Assembly (NCBI GenBank): GCA_964526665.1
Contig: CAZGJL010000011.1
Location: forward strand, 1 to 29,269
DNA: 29,269 nt
Direction: 5' to 3'
Source of the DNA: M50B91 sp964526665
GTDB lineage: Bacteria; Patescibacteriota; Gracilibacteria; UBA4473
Made by a program: the position numbers and the translations under genes. Numbering within the stretch: position 1 is the stretch's first letter; the number at the start of each line of letters is the position of its first letter. Positions 6,367 through 14,716 of the stretch are shown piece by piece. Under the pieces are notes generated by a model that was given only the letters and a program-made list of their open reading frames with translations, had not been told where the DNA came from and did not search any database.

Positions 6367-8328
6367 TTATAGTGTCTCAAAGAAATCTTTTACTGATGTA
6401 TATGTTTTATCCTTTCCAAAATAATTGAACCATCCATCTCTTTTTACAGAAAACGAATCATCACTTTCTACAAAAACATCTTCTCTATTTTCAAAATTCG
6501 ATGTATATATCATTGATCCTGTTCTTGCCATTGCCTTAAGAAATTTATCAACATTATCCTTTGTTAGTTTAAATCCATCCTTCCAATAGTCAGCCTTCAA
6601 GCTCAATAATCCTTTCAACGCTGGTTGCAAATTATCAAGTTTTTTCTCTCCATTAAATGCTTCATCTGACCAGTTACTTATCTTGTTTATATCATCAATT
6701 TTATCTTCATAATCCTCGAGTCCTTCCGTCTCTTCCACGAGACTTGCTGCATCAGATACTGCCTTCGTAATTCCATTTACCGTAATAGTATAAGGTGTGT
6801 TGCTTGGATCATTTGTTAGAGTAAAAGAACTTTCTCCAACCTTGTGTTCTATGTCTCCTGTAATTCCATTTAATTTGGTCAAAAGAGGCAAATCAAAGTC
6901 TTTCTTTCTTGCCATAGCAAGTATTGTTCCATCTGTAGCATTAAGAACATTTCCCAAAACCACTTTTTTGGAATCATCAAGACCTGAAATCTTTGTTTGC
7001 AATGCCTCGACTGTTAATCCCGTAAATCCTGCAATAAAAACACCTCCCCATTTTTTTGGATCAGATAATTCTTTTATTTTTATTTGATCTTTCATAATCT
7101 CGTAGGCTTTTCGATTTGAGTACCCATCTGCTGTATCTTTTTGTTTATCAAAGGCTGCATCTTCTGCATCTTCTGTTGCTTCTTCCCCTCCAAATAAATT
7201 GGTTATCCAACTATCTTCTCCAAAAATATCTTTTAACCATTTCCCTAATCCAGAACTAGCAAACAATACTTTAATTTGATCAAGCATTCCCATAATACCT
7301 CCTGGCTTAGGTCTTTCAACAAGCCATTCATCAAAAGATTTCGCTGGTTTTTTGTTTTTAATACAGGTTTGAATATATTTGTGATAATTGTCTTCAAAGC
7401 TACTTCTTCGAAAATTTTCAGGAACCCCTTCTATCAGGTCCGCTTCTCTTTTTTCTGCTGCTGGTGTACCAGGTTCCACCGGAGTAAGTTTGGTCTTATA
7501 CTGTTCAAATGTTTTTGAACCCGGTTTTTCCATTTCTCCAATCAGGATACCTATTTGTGTTTCTAGTACCCCTTTCGCAAGTATCCTGTCGAATTTTCCA
7601 TTATGAAACAATGCTTTTTCATTTACAGAACTTTTATACAAAATTGCTTTATAAAATTTACTCAATGGTGTGTCTGTTCCTTCAGAAGAAAGCATTTCTC
7701 CCAGGCCTCCTCCTAGACCACCTAGCAGAGAGGACTGCCCTCCTCCAACAAAATCTGAATGAGCTGAAGGATTTGTTTTTATCTCTTCTTTCTCGTTATA
7801 TTTATTCTCAAGCTCTGTCAAAGCCTCTTCCATTTTCACAAGAAGAAATTCCTCAAGTTTATCAATTGATGGAATGGTTTTAATTTCATCCCAATATTCA
7901 TTAATCAAACTTTCTACATCTTTATTGAATCCATCATTACTTTCCTCTCCTTCCTCGTTTCCTGCACTTCCTCCTCCTAGTAATTCTGCTTCGGAAATAA
8001 CAGCATCTTCATCTAAATTTATAAATTCACTATTGTCGGCAATTCCCTTAAGCCCCAATCCCTGCATCAATGCTTCTCGCGAACCACCAATTTCTTTTAT
8101 AACGTCATCAAGTATCATAATGACATCCGTTTCCGGAATAATCCCTAAATTATCTTTAATATTTTCTTTTGTTGCTGTGAGAGCAGCATCAAGCTTTGCC
8201 ACTGCTGCTAATGCTGCCGCGTCTCCCGACTCCTTTAATTCTGCGTGAGTTGTCTTTTTAAGAACACTCAAATCCACCGCTGAATTATTCAGTAAATCAT
8301 CTAGTGGTTGCAATTTCTCATGTGGCAT
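6367..8328 (-). CDS. Large hypothetical acidic protein (653 aa), orphan operon
   Basis: No family recognised. The protein is acidic and mostly helical by composition, with no signal peptide and no clear transmembrane segment. Features in order: Ala/Lys-rich helices (about 25-65), an acidic linker with a GGGSAGNEEGEES run (118-130), a Gly-rich loop GGGQSSLLGGLGGGLGEML (195-213), a basic segment with KSFDEWLVERPKPGG (330-344), an amphipathic helix SSGLGKWLKDIFGEDSW (358-374), and a C-terminal half with several Asp/Gly-rich turns. The ATG overlaps the TAA of the 43-residue gene (TAATG) and its own TAA lies one base before the next ATG, so three genes are translationally coupled. It could be a scaffold or effector made with its small partners; this is inference from layout only. 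Confidence 0.82.
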   Translation of the reverse strand: MPHEKLQPLDDLLNNSAVDLSVLKKTTHAELKESGDAAALAAVAKLDAALTATKENIKDNLGIIPETDVIMILDDVIKEIGGSREALMQGLGLKGIADNSEFINLDEDAVISEAELLGGGSAGNEEGEESNDGFNKDVESLINEYWDEIKTIPSIDKLEEFLLVKMEEALTELENKYNEKEEIKTNPSAHSDFVGGGQSSLLGGLGGGLGEMLSSEGTDTPLSKFYKAILYKSSVNEKALFHNGKFDRILAKGVLETQIGILIGEMEKPGSKTFEQYKTKLTPVEPGTPAAEKREADLIEGVPENFRRSSFEDNYHKYIQTCIKNKKPAKSFDEWLVERPKPGGIMGMLDQIKVLFASSGLGKWLKDIFGEDSWITNLFGGEEATEDAEDAAFDKQKDTADGYSNRKAYEIMKDQIKIKELSDPKKWGGVFIAGFTGLTVEALQTKISGLDDSKKVVLGNVLNATDGTILAMARKKDFDLPLLTKLNGITGDIEHKVGESSFTLTNDPSNTPYTITVNGITKAVSDAASLVEETEGLEDYEDKIDDINKISNWSDEAFNGEKKLDNLQPALKGLLSLKADYWKDGFKLTKDNVDKFLKAMARTGSMIYTSNFENREDVFVESDDSFSVKRDGWFNYFGKDKTYTSVKDFFETL

Positions 8329-8459
8329 TATGCTTGTTTATTCTTTAATTCACTCACACGCTCTGCTAGACGGCGGTTAAACTCCTTCAATATTCGCAAT
8401 TTTTGCACAATTTTCATGTGCTTTTCTTGTTCTGGAGTAAGTGAGTGTAATGTAACCAT
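8328..8459 (-). CDS. Small helical protein (43 aa), orphan operon
   Basis: A continuous 43-codon frame starting MVTLHSLTPEQEKHMKIVQK and ending RVSELKNKQA. It is rich in Lys/Glu/Leu/Arg, with the heptad-like spacing of an amphipathic or coiled-coil helix. It fills the space between the 67-residue and 653-residue genes: its ATG is 12 nt after the stop upstream, and its TAA shares a base with the next ATG (TAATG). This tight fit, more than its length, argues that it is real. No family recognised. Confidence 0.7.
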   Translation of the reverse strand: MVTLHSLTPEQEKHMKIVQKLRILKEFNRRLAERVSELKNKQA

Positions 8460-8471
8460 CTTGTAATTATA

Positions 8472-8675
8472 TCAGTTTTTATGCTTTTTTTCAACCTTTT
8501 CCCACTCAGAATGCAACATCGCATCTGCTTCGTGAGATTCCGCAAGTTCATGTTTGGAAATACGCTGACTGAGTGCGTCTATTTCTTCCATAGACTTCAC
8601 CGTTCCACCAAAAGGACTTTGGCGATTTCGCGCCTTATTTCGTTTCCAATGTTTTCGAGAGAATCGTCCAAACAT
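8472..8675 (-). CDS. Small basic protein (67 aa), first gene of orphan operon
   Basis: The ATG at 8675 gives a protein with an Arg/Lys-rich N-terminus (MFGRFSRKHWKRNKARNRQS), a short FGGTV turn, and an acidic helix (MEEIDALSQRISKHELAE and on) ending in Lys/His. The frame is open for 34 more codons upstream, but these run into ligA and lie above the predicted promoter, so the shorter form is preferred. The basic N-terminus could bind nucleic acid or the membrane surface. It leads a minus-strand operon with the 43-, 653- and 151-residue genes. Function unknown. Confidence 0.6.
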   Translation of the reverse strand: MFGRFSRKHWKRNKARNRQSPFGGTVKSMEEIDALSQRISKHELAESHEADAMLHSEWEKVEKKHKN

Positions 8676-8711
8676 TTTCAAAAAGTTCAGGAAAGTGTAC
8701 CATTTCCAGGA
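8675..8711 (+). promoter_or_regulatory. ligA promoter and Shine-Dalgarno
   Basis: Weak TTTTCA (8675-8680), 17-bp spacer, TACCAT (8698-8703), then AGGA (8708-8711) five nt before the ATG at 8717. This is one of the few clear Shine-Dalgarno sites in the window. It overlaps the divergent promoter of the orphan operon. Confidence 0.4.
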
Positions 8712-8722
8712 CGAAAATGCAA
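8694..8722 (-). promoter_or_regulatory. Promoter of the orphan operon
   Basis: Minus strand: TTGCAT (8722-8717), 17-bp spacer, TACACT (8699-8694), 18 nt before the ATG at 8675. The -35 lies on the ligA start codon, so the promoter overlaps the start of the divergent gene. Confidence 0.5.
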
Positions 8723-10768
8723 CTGAAAGACGCACAGCAACGAGTAGTAAAGCTGCGGAATGAATTATCCGCGGCAATCAGTGCGTATTTCAATGAAAAT
8801 CGTGAGATTGTCCCCGAATCTGTGCGAGATCAGATGAAACAGGAGCTCATTGCGCTTGAATCTCAATTCCCAAAACTCATTACTCCAGACTCCCCTACTC
8901 AACGAGTGGGAGCTCCTCTGGATGGAAAATTACCAAAAGTGGAACATATCAGCCGAAAATTCTCTCTCTCTGATGTCTTCAATGCTGAGGAAGTACGGGA
9001 GTTTGATGAAAAAGTAAAACGATTCCTGAACACCAAAACTGTTCAGTATTCCTGTGAACTTAAAATTGATGGAATCAACGTCACCCTTTGGTATGAGAAA
9101 GGAAAATTAGTAAAAGCCGTTTCTCGTGGAGATGGATTTGTGGGAGAAGATATCACTCATTCGATTCGAACGTGCCAGAATATTCCCCTCCAACTCTCAG
9201 AACCACTTGATCTAGAAGTCTCTGGTGAGTGTTTTATTTCTAAGAAAAATTTTCAAAAGATTCTCAAAACCGAAACCGATGAGTTTGCTAATGCGAGAAA
9301 CTTAGCCGCTGGTACCGTACGACAACTTGATCCCACTATTGCTGCCAAAAGAAATCTTCAAGTATTCCTCTATGAAATAGGAAAACATGATAAAGAAGTA
9401 GCTAAAAAAGTTGTTTCCCAGGAATCGTTGTTCAATTTTCTTGATCAATTAAACCTGCCTCACGAGTCAGAATTCGAAACATTCAATAACATAAAAGATG
9501 TGATCAAATTTTGTGAACAGATCTCTGCCTCTGACACACGAGAAAAGCTCTGGTACGACATCGATGGAATTGTTATTAAAATACACAATTTCGATCTCAG
9601 AAAACGTATGGGATACACGGCGAAAGCGGCGAAATATGCCGTCGCATGGAAATTTCCTGCAACAGAAAAATACACCAAATTACTCGATGTGCAGTTCCAA
9701 GTCGGACGCACGGGCGCCATAACCCCCGTAGGAATACTCGAGCCCCTTGAAATCGATGGATCTACTGTGAGCCGAGCTACACTTCATAATGCTGGAGAAA
9801 TGGAGAGAAAGGCCGTGAAAATAGGTGATACGGTTATCATCCGAAAAGCTGGCGACATCATCCCTGAAATTCTTGAACCAATCGAGAATCTCCGTGATGG
9901 AAGTGAAACAGAAATAATTTTTCCAGACAACTGTCCTGAATGTGGAAAAAAACTAGACCGAGGAGAAATTGTTGCTCGATGTGATAATGAATCTTGTCCT
10001 GCACGACATCGTGAATCTCTTATTCATTTTGCAAAAAGCTTAAAAATTGATGGCCTGGGAGAAAGCACTATCGACGCAATGCTCGAACTTGGACTCATCC
10101 ACTCCCCTGCTGATTTTTGGCATCTTGATCAATTCGATCTTATTCAACTTCCTGGATTTAAATTTAAAAAAGTAGAAAACCTAATGATGTCTCTCGAAGT
10201 ACGAAAAAAACTCTTGCTTGCAGAAATTTTTACTGGACTCGGCATTCGACTTATCGGAAGTGAGAATTCGAAAATGCTTGCTAATTTCTTCCAACAAAAA
10301 CTAGGCGAAGTAGAACTTCGTGAATTTTTGGTTATGGCAAAGGATATAGAGTTAGAGGAATTACAAAATGTTGATGGTGTAGGAGAAAAGGTAGCAAAAC
10401 AGTTTTATGACTGGCTTCATTCTGAAATCACTGAAACTATTTGGCAAAGATTTACTGATGCAAAAATCTCACTTGTTTGGCCAAAAGAAAAAGGTGATGG
10501 CAAACTTAATGGCATAAAATTCGTCATTACTGGAAGTTTTACAAGCTTTGGTCGCGATGAACTCAAAAAGATTATTACAGATAACGGCGGAAAAATATTA
10601 TCCGCTATTTCTAAAAATTGTGATGTCCTGCTCGCAGGAGAAAAAGCTGGCTCAAAATTAAAGAAAGCTGAAGAACTCGATATTAAAGTCTGGGATGAAG
10701 AAAAAATTTGTGCCGAACTCGGAATTGAAATGAGTGAATCAGTAGAAGAGAATATGTCGTTATTTTAA
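8717..10768 (+). CDS. ligA: NAD-dependent DNA ligase
   Basis: Seals nicks in duplex DNA using NAD+, in replication and repair. The 683 residues are the usual length. Domains in order: N-terminal Ia domain with the DSPTQRVG motif (58-65); adenylation domain with the nucleotide-accepting lysine in CELKIDG (Lys116) followed by SRGDGFVGEDIT (136-147); later YDIDGIVIK (280-288) and AVAWKFPA (308-315); OB fold with VGRTGAITPV; four-Cys zinc finger (406, 409, 422, 427); helix-hairpin-helix repeats; and a C-terminal BRCT domain (about 596-670) with FVITGSFTSFGRDE and the NGGKI motif. All key residues are present. It has a Shine-Dalgarno (AGGA). The stop codon abuts a hairpin that serves as terminator for the convergent small gene. 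Confidence 0.99.
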   Translation: MQLKDAQQRVVKLRNELSAAISAYFNENREIVPESVRDQMKQELIALESQFPKLITPDSPTQRVGAPLDGKLPKVEHISRKFSLSDVFNAEEVREFDEKVKRFLNTKTVQYSCELKIDGINVTLWYEKGKLVKAVSRGDGFVGEDITHSIRTCQNIPLQLSEPLDLEVSGECFISKKNFQKILKTETDEFANARNLAAGTVRQLDPTIAAKRNLQVFLYEIGKHDKEVAKKVVSQESLFNFLDQLNLPHESEFETFNNIKDVIKFCEQISASDTREKLWYDIDGIVIKIHNFDLRKRMGYTAKAAKYAVAWKFPATEKYTKLLDVQFQVGRTGAITPVGILEPLEIDGSTVSRATLHNAGEMERKAVKIGDTVIIRKAGDIIPEILEPIENLRDGSETEIIFPDNCPECGKKLDRGEIVARCDNESCPARHRESLIHFAKSLKIDGLGESTIDAMLELGLIHSPADFWHLDQFDLIQLPGFKFKKVENLMMSLEVRKKLLLAEIFTGLGIRLIGSENSKMLANFFQQKLGEVELREFLVMAKDIELEELQNVDGVGEKVAKQFYDWLHSEITETIWQRFTDAKISLVWPKEKGDGKLNGIKFVITGSFTSFGRDELKKIITDNGGKILSAISKNCDVLLAGEKAGSKLKKAEELDIKVWDEEKICAELGIEMSESVEENMSLF

Positions 10769-10791
10769 AAAAAGACCTCCGAAGAGGTCTT
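10766..10791 (-). terminator. Intrinsic terminator with UUCG loop, overlapping the ligA stop
   Basis: Minus strand: AAGACCTC-TTCG-GAGGTCTT, then a run of T (10773-10767). An 8-bp stem closed by a stable UUCG tetraloop with a T-tract on the minus strand makes it the terminator of the 69-residue membrane-protein gene. On the plus strand there is no T-tract, but it may still stall ligA transcripts. Confidence 0.85.
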
Positions 10792-10812
10792 ATGGGTTAA
10801 ATTGTGATTGGA

Positions 10813-11022
10813 TTATGCTATTTTTGGTTTCTCTCTTGAATAAAGAGATAAGACCAAAAGCCAGAATGATCCCGCCAATACGCCAATACAAATTAGTGCT
10901 GTTTTAGCATTGAGGGAGAAGCTTTTCATTCCTTCGGGCATTATTTCTGGCATGAAATATGCTATTAATGCCACTCCTGTAAGTAATGTAAGTACTACAG
11001 CAAAAACTACTGTTTTTTTCAT
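10813..11022 (-). CDS. Small two-helix membrane protein (69 aa)
   Basis: The ATG at 11022 is supported by AAGGAAGAA directly upstream, a good Shine-Dalgarno, rare in this window. The protein has two hydrophobic segments, about 3-23 (TVVFAVVLTLLTGVALIAYF) and about 40-61 (TALICIGVLAGSFWLLVLSL), joined by a short loop with MPEIMPEGMKSF and ending in a basic SREKPKIA tail. It probably spans the cytoplasmic membrane twice. No family recognised. A perfect UUCG-loop terminator follows. Its leader is probably about 100 nt and contains a GTCA-TAG-TGAC hairpin near 11090-11100; a weak TTGACT/TAAGAA pair (11156-11128) may be its promoter. Confidence 0.7.
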   Translation of the reverse strand: MKKTVVFAVVLTLLTGVALIAYFMPEIMPEGMKSFSLNAKTALICIGVLAGSFWLLVLSLYSREKPKIA

Positions 11023-11172
11023 TTCTTCCTTTTTAATAAATTTGCAAAGAACGACCAATACACAATACCTTCATCTCAGAAAGCAGTGTGTCACTATGAC
11101 CGCTACTTCCACTCTGAAAGTAAGACCTTCTTAGGACAAAACAACTTAAAAGTCAATATATTTCCTCAACTT

Positions 11173-11496
11173 TTAAATATCCTCTTTCTTAATCTGTGCA
11201 TATTCTTGGTCATATTCTTCAATAGGAATGCTCATAATATTAAGTCTCGGATCAAACTCATATTTTCCTGTTATTTTATTTTTTGTTGGAGATATTCCCA
11301 CTTTTCTTAATAAAAATTTTACTTTCCAGCTCGTTGCTTTGGCTTCCCAGTCTGGAATATTAAGAATTGCCCTAATGTCTCCCTTCATTGCTTCTGTCAT
11401 ATTAGAAGCATTATTATGATGTTCGCTATTACTAGTAATGCCATGCTCATTTTCTCCAAATCCTTTTCGTCTTTGTAAAATTTTTTTAGTTGGCAT
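11173..11496 (-). CDS. Hypothetical protein (107 aa)
   Basis: No family recognised. The N-terminus is basic (MPTKKILQRRKGFGENEHG), followed by a polar Asn/His-rich stretch and then a likely folded part with AILNIPDWEAKATSWKVKFL and VGISPTKNKITGKYEFDPRL. No signal peptide or membrane segment. A promoter with 17-bp spacing lies exactly 24 nt upstream of the ATG, and no Shine-Dalgarno is present. It stands alone between the small membrane-protein gene and secD, divergent from secD. The clear promoter supports it as a real gene. Confidence 0.65.
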   Translation of the reverse strand: MPTKKILQRRKGFGENEHGITSNSEHHNNASNMTEAMKGDIRAILNIPDWEAKATSWKVKFLLRKVGISPTKNKITGKYEFDPRLNIMSIPIEEYDQEYAQIKKEDI

Positions 11497-11520
11497 TTTG
11501 AAATAATTAAATACATTTAC

Positions 11521-11549
11521 ACTTTAGTGCAAGTATGGATGTTAGTCAA
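11521..11549 (-). promoter_or_regulatory. Promoter of the 107-aa gene
   Basis: Minus strand: TTGACT (11549-11544), 17-bp spacer, TAAAGT (11526-11521), then 24 nt to the ATG. Confidence 0.6.
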
Positions 11550-11589
11550 CCTCCTTTCAAACAATATTCTAATTTTATAAAACCGAGTT

Positions 11590-11617
11590 TTGACAAAAAA
11601 ACACAACTAGGTAGTGT
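11590..11617 (+). promoter_or_regulatory. Promoter of secDF
   Basis: A consensus TTGACA (11590-11595), 16-bp spacer, TAGTGT (11612-11617), then 24 nt to the secD ATG at 11642. No Shine-Dalgarno in the short leader. Confidence 0.6.
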
Positions 11618-11641
11618 TTGCACGAATTTTTCTTGTTTTAC

Positions 11642-13747
11642 ATGAATAAACAAAGTTGGTCTCGTATCGCACTCATAGGAGGTTGTGCTCTGATTGCAGT
11701 GCTCTTTGCTATTCCTGAATCCTCATGGGGTGACGACTGGTTTAGCTCAAAAATGAAAGAGTATCATGTAACGCTTGGTCTTGATTTGGCTGGTGGTACT
11801 GAACTCGATTATAAAATCGATTTATCTGATGCCATCGCACAAAATAATGATGATGATCCTCAGAATGATGTAAATCCTGATTCTATTGCAGAGTCTGTTC
11901 GAGATGCACTTGAAAAACGTGTAAATCCTGCAGGAGTTGGCGAAATCGTCGTAAAACGATCTCAAATTAATAATGAGCAACACGTACTTATTCAAATGCC
12001 ACCCAGTTCAAATGTAGATCAAGCAAAAGATGATGCTGAACGTGATAATCGTCTTGAGTTTTTTGCTGAAGATCCTTCTCTTGAGGCAGCTACTCGTTCT
12101 CTGATTCAACAGGAACAACGAACTATTAATGCTTCTAATTGGACTCGAAGAGTAGAAGAACTTGCTGATGAGAAAACGATTATTCATCAAGTATTTGAAC
12201 CGCGATGGACTGATGAGATCCATGATCCAGCGCTAAAAGATGCTCTTCTTGCTGCTCGCGTAGGAACTATTTTACCTACGTTACTAGAAACACAAACTGA
12301 GCTTGAATATACAGTTAATGAGGCAGGACAATTACAAGTCCAAAATCCTCCACGACCACTTATTGCTATTGCTTATGTCACGAGTAATAAAAATGAGGAT
12401 AGAGAAAAAACTATCCCCGCTGAGGCTGAAGCTCGCCACATCCTTTTTGGATTTCCTGGTGCAACTCGTGCAGCCGATGATGTGAAATATGCAGATGAAA
12501 CAACTGCTCGTACTGAAGCAGAACAAATGTTACAACGTTTACAAACAGAAGGTACTGATTCTTTTGGAGATCTTGCAAAAGAGTTTTCAACTGAAGGTGC
12601 TGCTCAAGAATCTGGCGGAAATCTTGGCACTTTTAAACCAGGAAGTATGGTACCTGCTTTTGATGCAGCCATTTTTGCGGATACAGCAGAAGTTGGTCTC
12701 CTGGATTCTGTTGTTGAAACTGAGTTTGGATTTCATGTAATTGAAATTCTTGCTCTCACTCCAGAACATACTGAGACTTCTTCTGAACCACGTGTTGGAT
12801 ATGAACTCCTAGGATGGGATCGAAGCGAGCTCGGATGGAGAAAAACAGATCTTGGTGGAGCACAGATGGAAAGCTCGATCGTAGGATATGATGAGATTGG
12901 ACAACCTATTGTAAATTTACTCTTCAATACAGAAGGAGGCGAAATGTTTGCTGATATCACAGAAGATGTAGCCTCACGAAGCTGTAATGGTGGAGTATGT
13001 CGACTTGGAATTAAAGTTGGAGGAGAATGGATTACTACTCCTACTGTACGACAAAAAATTATTGGAACCTCCGCTCAAATCTCTGGAAGCTTTACCTTTG
13101 AAAGTGCCAAAGAATTATCTGATGGACTAAATCTAGGAGCTATTGATGCTCCAGTAAAATTAGCTGGGCAACTTACTATCGAGCCCTCTATGGGAGCAGA
13201 CCAATTTCAAAAAAGTATTCGAGCGGGAGCACTTGGTCTTGCCGCAACACTAATCTTTATGATTATATCCTATCGATTCGCTGGAGTTATTGCAGCCATT
13301 GCACTGATCCTCTATGTAGGATTATATCTTTTTATCTTGAAAATTTGGCCAGCTTCTTTTGGAGGACCCGTTGTTGTTTCTCTTGCAGGAATGGCCGGAC
13401 TTGCTTTATCTATTGGACTTGCTGTAGATGGAAATATCTTAATATTTGAACGATTACAAGAAGAATTACGAACTGGTCGATCTCTGCGCGAATCAGTTGA
13501 CCTTGGATTTGATAGAGCTTGGTCTGCTATTCGTGATTCTAATATCACAACATTGATTACTTGTTTGATTTTGTACAACCTAGGAAGCGCTATGATTCGC
13601 GGATTTGCCGTTACTCTTATTGTAGGAACTCTTCTATCAATGTTCTCTGCCGTTATCCTTTCACGAAATTTATTACGCCTTTCATTGAAATTTAAATTCT
13701 TAAATCATCCAGCTTTGTTTGGAGTTTCTAACTCTTCAAAAAAATGA
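11642..13747 (+). CDS. secD: Protein translocase subunit SecD with inserted parvulin-type PPIase domain
   Basis: SecD works with SecF at the Sec translocon and uses the proton gradient to pull proteins across the membrane. This 701-residue form (ATG at 11642, not the in-frame TTG at 11618) shows TM1 (about 8-25), the SecD motif GLDLAGG (46-52), and, after a long extracytoplasmic part, the C-terminal five-helix block with the conserved LAVDGNILIFERLQEE (593-608) and DRAWSAIRDSN (624-634). The unusual part is residues 262-369: EARHILF, then LAKEFSTEGAA, GGNLGTFKPGSMVPAF and ETEFGFHVIEIL match parvulin (PpiC/PrsA-type) prolyl isomerases, including His266 and His365 of the active-site fold. It lies in the TM1-TM2 periplasmic loop, so the isomerase would sit at the exit side of the translocon. 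A Cys pair (448, 453) follows. secF overlaps by ATGA. Ends in TGA. Confidence 0.96.
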   Translation: MNKQSWSRIALIGGCALIAVLFAIPESSWGDDWFSSKMKEYHVTLGLDLAGGTELDYKIDLSDAIAQNNDDDPQNDVNPDSIAESVRDALEKRVNPAGVGEIVVKRSQINNEQHVLIQMPPSSNVDQAKDDAERDNRLEFFAEDPSLEAATRSLIQQEQRTINASNWTRRVEELADEKTIIHQVFEPRWTDEIHDPALKDALLAARVGTILPTLLETQTELEYTVNEAGQLQVQNPPRPLIAIAYVTSNKNEDREKTIPAEAEARHILFGFPGATRAADDVKYADETTARTEAEQMLQRLQTEGTDSFGDLAKEFSTEGAAQESGGNLGTFKPGSMVPAFDAAIFADTAEVGLLDSVVETEFGFHVIEILALTPEHTETSSEPRVGYELLGWDRSELGWRKTDLGGAQMESSIVGYDEIGQPIVNLLFNTEGGEMFADITEDVASRSCNGGVCRLGIKVGGEWITTPTVRQKIIGTSAQISGSFTFESAKELSDGLNLGAIDAPVKLAGQLTIEPSMGADQFQKSIRAGALGLAATLIFMIISYRFAGVIAAIALILYVGLYLFILKIWPASFGGPVVVSLAGMAGLALSIGLAVDGNILIFERLQEELRTGRSLRESVDLGFDRAWSAIRDSNITTLITCLILYNLGSAMIRGFAVTLIVGTLLSMFSAVILSRNLLRLSLKFKFLNHPALFGVSNSSKK

Positions 13748-14658
13748 AATTCAATATTACACGACATCGAAAAACATGGCTCACAATGTCAGCGGGACTC
13801 ATAGCCCTTTCTCTTGCTCTTGTAGCAGTCTTTGGATTTAATCTCGGACTGGATTTCCTCGGAGGACTTCGTTGGAACGTTCAGTTTACCACTGAGCAAC
13901 CCGTAACAACCGAACAACTTACTAAATTCTTTAGTACGAGTGAAGTACTGGGGAAGGATGCTCTCATTCAATCCGCTGGAGATAATAATTTTTTGATAAC
14001 ACTTGAAGAATTAGAAGAATCTACCTTTGAAGCTCTTTCAGAAAACGTTACAAATACTATTGGAGAATTTGAAGTAGTTTCATTCCGCCGTGTGAGTAGC
14101 TCTATCGGACAACACTTTCAAAATGAAACCTTTCTGGCTATTGGATTGGCTCTTTTTGCCATTATTCTCTTCGTAGCATTTGCCTTTCGAAAAATACCTA
14201 AAACGGTGAATCCTTTGCGTTTTGGAGGATCTGCAATTATCGCACTATTCCATGATATTCTGATTATTGTTGGAGTATTTACTATTCTTGGAGCTTTTGT
14301 AGATGTTGAGCTTGATCTTCAATTCATCACTGCATTGCTCGCAACACTTGGGTTCTCTGTAAATGATACGATTGTTATTCTTGACCGTGTGCGTGAAAAT
14401 TTGAATAAGCAAAAGTCGAAAGAAACATTCGAAGATGTAGTAGAAAAATCTGTAAAACAAACATTACGTCGATCAATTAACACTTCTATTTCTACTCTTT
14501 TCCCTCTTGTTTTCTTGCTCATTTTTGGAGCAGATTCAATCTTCTACTTCATCCTTGCTTTGACGATTGGAATCGTTGTTGGAACCTATTCATCAATTTT
14601 CATCGCCGCACCACTTTTGGTGTCGTGGAAAAATTTGATAGATTACCGAAAATTCTAA
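13744..14658 (+). CDS. secF: Protein translocase subunit SecF
   Basis: Partner of SecD in the proton-driven export complex. 304 residues, the usual size. It has TM1 (about 12-33) leading into FNLGLDFLGGLRW (28-40, the SecD/F signature), an extracytoplasmic domain with the VSFRRVSSSIGQ region, then five helices including the conserved NDTIVILDRVRENLNK near 200 and the RRSINTSISTLFPL motif. The start codon overlaps the secD stop (ATGA), so the two are translated together. A strong terminator follows at 14675, closing the secDF operon. No parvulin or other extra domain is present here. Confidence 0.97.
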   Translation: MKFNITRHRKTWLTMSAGLIALSLALVAVFGFNLGLDFLGGLRWNVQFTTEQPVTTEQLTKFFSTSEVLGKDALIQSAGDNNFLITLEELEESTFEALSENVTNTIGEFEVVSFRRVSSSIGQHFQNETFLAIGLALFAIILFVAFAFRKIPKTVNPLRFGGSAIIALFHDILIIVGVFTILGAFVDVELDLQFITALLATLGFSVNDTIVILDRVRENLNKQKSKETFEDVVEKSVKQTLRRSINTSISTLFPLVFLLIFGADSIFYFILALTIGIVVGTYSSIFIAAPLLVSWKNLIDYRKF

Positions 14659-14674
14659 ATTTTGTATTTATTCT

Positions 14675-14706
14675 AAAATCCCTTCATTATTGGAGGGATT
14701 TTTTTA
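14675..14706 (+). terminator. Terminator after secF
   Basis: AAAATCCCTTC, loop ATTATT, GGAGGGATTTT, followed by further T. An 11-bp stem with a U-tract, directly before the aminotransferase gene. Confidence 0.85.
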
Positions 14707-14716
14707 TGCCTCTCTT

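Noticed and set aside
11549..11560. A strong AAAGGAGGT on the minus strand
   Set aside because: It lies upstream of the -35 of the 107-aa gene and is not next to any start codon.
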